From: an uncultured Candidatus Competibacteraceae bacterium
GTDB lineage: Bacteria > Pseudomonadota > Gammaproteobacteria > Competibacterales > Competibacteraceae
Reading direction: 5' to 3'
DNA: 34,284 nt
NCBI GenBank assembly: GCA_903879705.1
Contig: CAIRMO010000080.1
Location: 1-34,284, forward strand
The notes beneath the pieces were generated by a model. It had not been told where the DNA came from and did not search any database. It saw only the letters and a list, made by a program, of their open reading frames with translations. Positions 33,859 through 34,284 of the stretch are shown one piece after another. Numbering within the stretch: position 1 is the stretch's first letter; every line of letters starts with the position of its first letter. The position numbers and the translations under genes were made by a program.

Positions 33859-33881
33859 AATGTAGCACTTTGGCAGTGGGG

Positions 33882-34010
33882 TCAGTGTGCGACCTCAAAG
33901 ACAGCGCTGAGGGTGGAAGCATCGAGCAGGTGTTCGGCCCAGGTTTCGAGTTGATCGGGCGTGGCCTGGGTCAGCCGCTGGCGGGTTTCGGCGGACAGCA
34001 GGCCGAAGCC
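33882..34010 (-). pseudogene. C-terminal remnant of a DUF4351/Rpn-type protein
   Basis: 42 codons before a TGA, reading GFGLLSAETRQRLTQATPDQ, LETWAEHLLDASTLSAVF and a short tail. This fits the DUF4351 tail (rfG.l......L..a....Le.w..rlL.A.tl.evF) found at the end of Rpn/PD-(D/E)XK nuclease-like proteins. The frame is cut exactly where the REP at 34011 begins. Confidence 0.6.
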
Positions 34011-34045
34011 CCGTAGCCTGGATGGAGCGAAGCGGAATCCGGGAC
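34011..34045 (+). repeat. REP element with GTAG foot (RAYT-linked)
   Basis: GTAG (34013-34016), then stem CCTGGAT (34017-34023) and ATCCGGG (34037-34043) with one G-T wobble, around GGAGCGAAGCGGA. This is the common REP form recognised by REP-associated transposases, one of which starts 36 bases downstream. Confidence 0.8.
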
Positions 34046-34080
34046 GGTTGCTGTCTCACCCCAACAGGATTTCTCAACAC

Positions 34081-34284
34081 ATGGTTCATTACCGACGTGC
34101 TTATATTCCTGGCGCGAGTTATTTTTTCACGGTCACGTTGCGGAACCGGCGATCACAACTGCTGGTAGAACATGTCGATGTGCTACGAGCGGCAGTCCAC
34201 ACCGTAAAACAGTTATCGCCGTTTACCCTGGATGCCGCGGTGATACTCCCCGATCACCTGCACATGATTTGGACTTTGCCGGAA
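34081..34284 (+). CDS. REP-associated tyrosine transposase (RAYT), partial
   Basis: The first 68 residues of a Y1-type transposase; the gene continues beyond the window. The start MVHYRRAYIPGASYFFTVTL and the NRRSQLL segment are typical. The metal-binding HUH motif is in AVILPDHLHMIWTLPE (H-x-H). The catalytic Tyr would lie in the missing part. RAYTs cut single-stranded DNA at REP hairpins and are domesticated relatives of IS200/IS605 transposases; the REP just upstream is the expected partner. The ATG at 34081 matches the family start. Confidence 0.9.
   Translation, partial: MVHYRRAYIPGASYFFTVTLRNRRSQLLVEHVDVLRAAVHTVKQLSPFTLDAAVILPDHLHMIWTLPE

Overview
The window looks like a chromosomal segment of a gammaproteobacterium with a GC-rich, REP-rich, polar- or peritrichous-flagellum genome. 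The flagellin operon order, the sigma28-type promoter, the CDP-sugar genes and a RAYT-type transposase all fit this. I cannot fix the genus from the sequence; a Competibacter-like lineage is a guess only. Almost all genes lie on the minus strand.

Left part (1-5617, minus strand): a late flagellar cluster read fliC-flaG-fliD-fliS-fliT, with a clear sigma28 promoter in front of fliC and a hairpin terminator between fliC and flaG. Next comes a higBA toxin-antitoxin pair on the plus strand (5691-6297) with a near-leaderless promoter and a candidate operator. A TPR gene (6745-7431) follows, flanked by inverted copies of a REP-like repeat. Then come two Fic genes, the upstream one broken by a frameshift, and a UPF0175/DUF3368 toxin-antitoxin-like pair (10028-10755).

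Middle part (10791-26084, minus strand): an unusual surface-glycan cluster. It holds three tandem paralogous radical SAM proteins that share an N-terminal Rossmann-like module, and a GT4 glycosyltransferase. It also holds a B12-binding-type radical SAM enzyme, a zinc-ribbon methyltransferase and an FkbM methyltransferase. A scar follows where a truncated methyltransferase meets a truncated radical SAM gene, then a CmcI-like methyltransferase. The last gene is a giant protein of about 1620 residues that fuses a fourth radical SAM domain to two or three GT2-type domains and a GT4-type domain. This set is the best candidate for an undescribed system. I infer a radical-based sugar or glycan modification coupled to glycosyl transfer.

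Right part (26126-34284): a complete 1069-bp insertion sequence with 14-bp inverted repeats and a 5-bp target duplication sits directly upstream of the radical SAM array. Beyond it (minus strand) is a nucleotide-sugar pathway: glucose-1-phosphate cytidylyltransferase (rfbF), CDP-glucose 4,6-dehydratase (rfbG), an RfbC-like epimerase, a C-methyltransferase broken by two compensating frameshifts, and a 4-ketoreductase-like SDR. Together they suggest a CDP-linked C-methylated 6-deoxyhexose. Small cassettes lie inside this pathway: a HigB/HigA-like pair, a decayed toxin-antitoxin pair, a HEPN-like two-gene cassette, and an N-terminal remnant of a DegT-type aminotransferase. At the right edge a RAYT (REP-associated transposase) gene runs off the window, preceded by a typical REP and by a C-terminal remnant of a DUF4351-type protein.

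No tRNA, rRNA or CRISPR array was seen.
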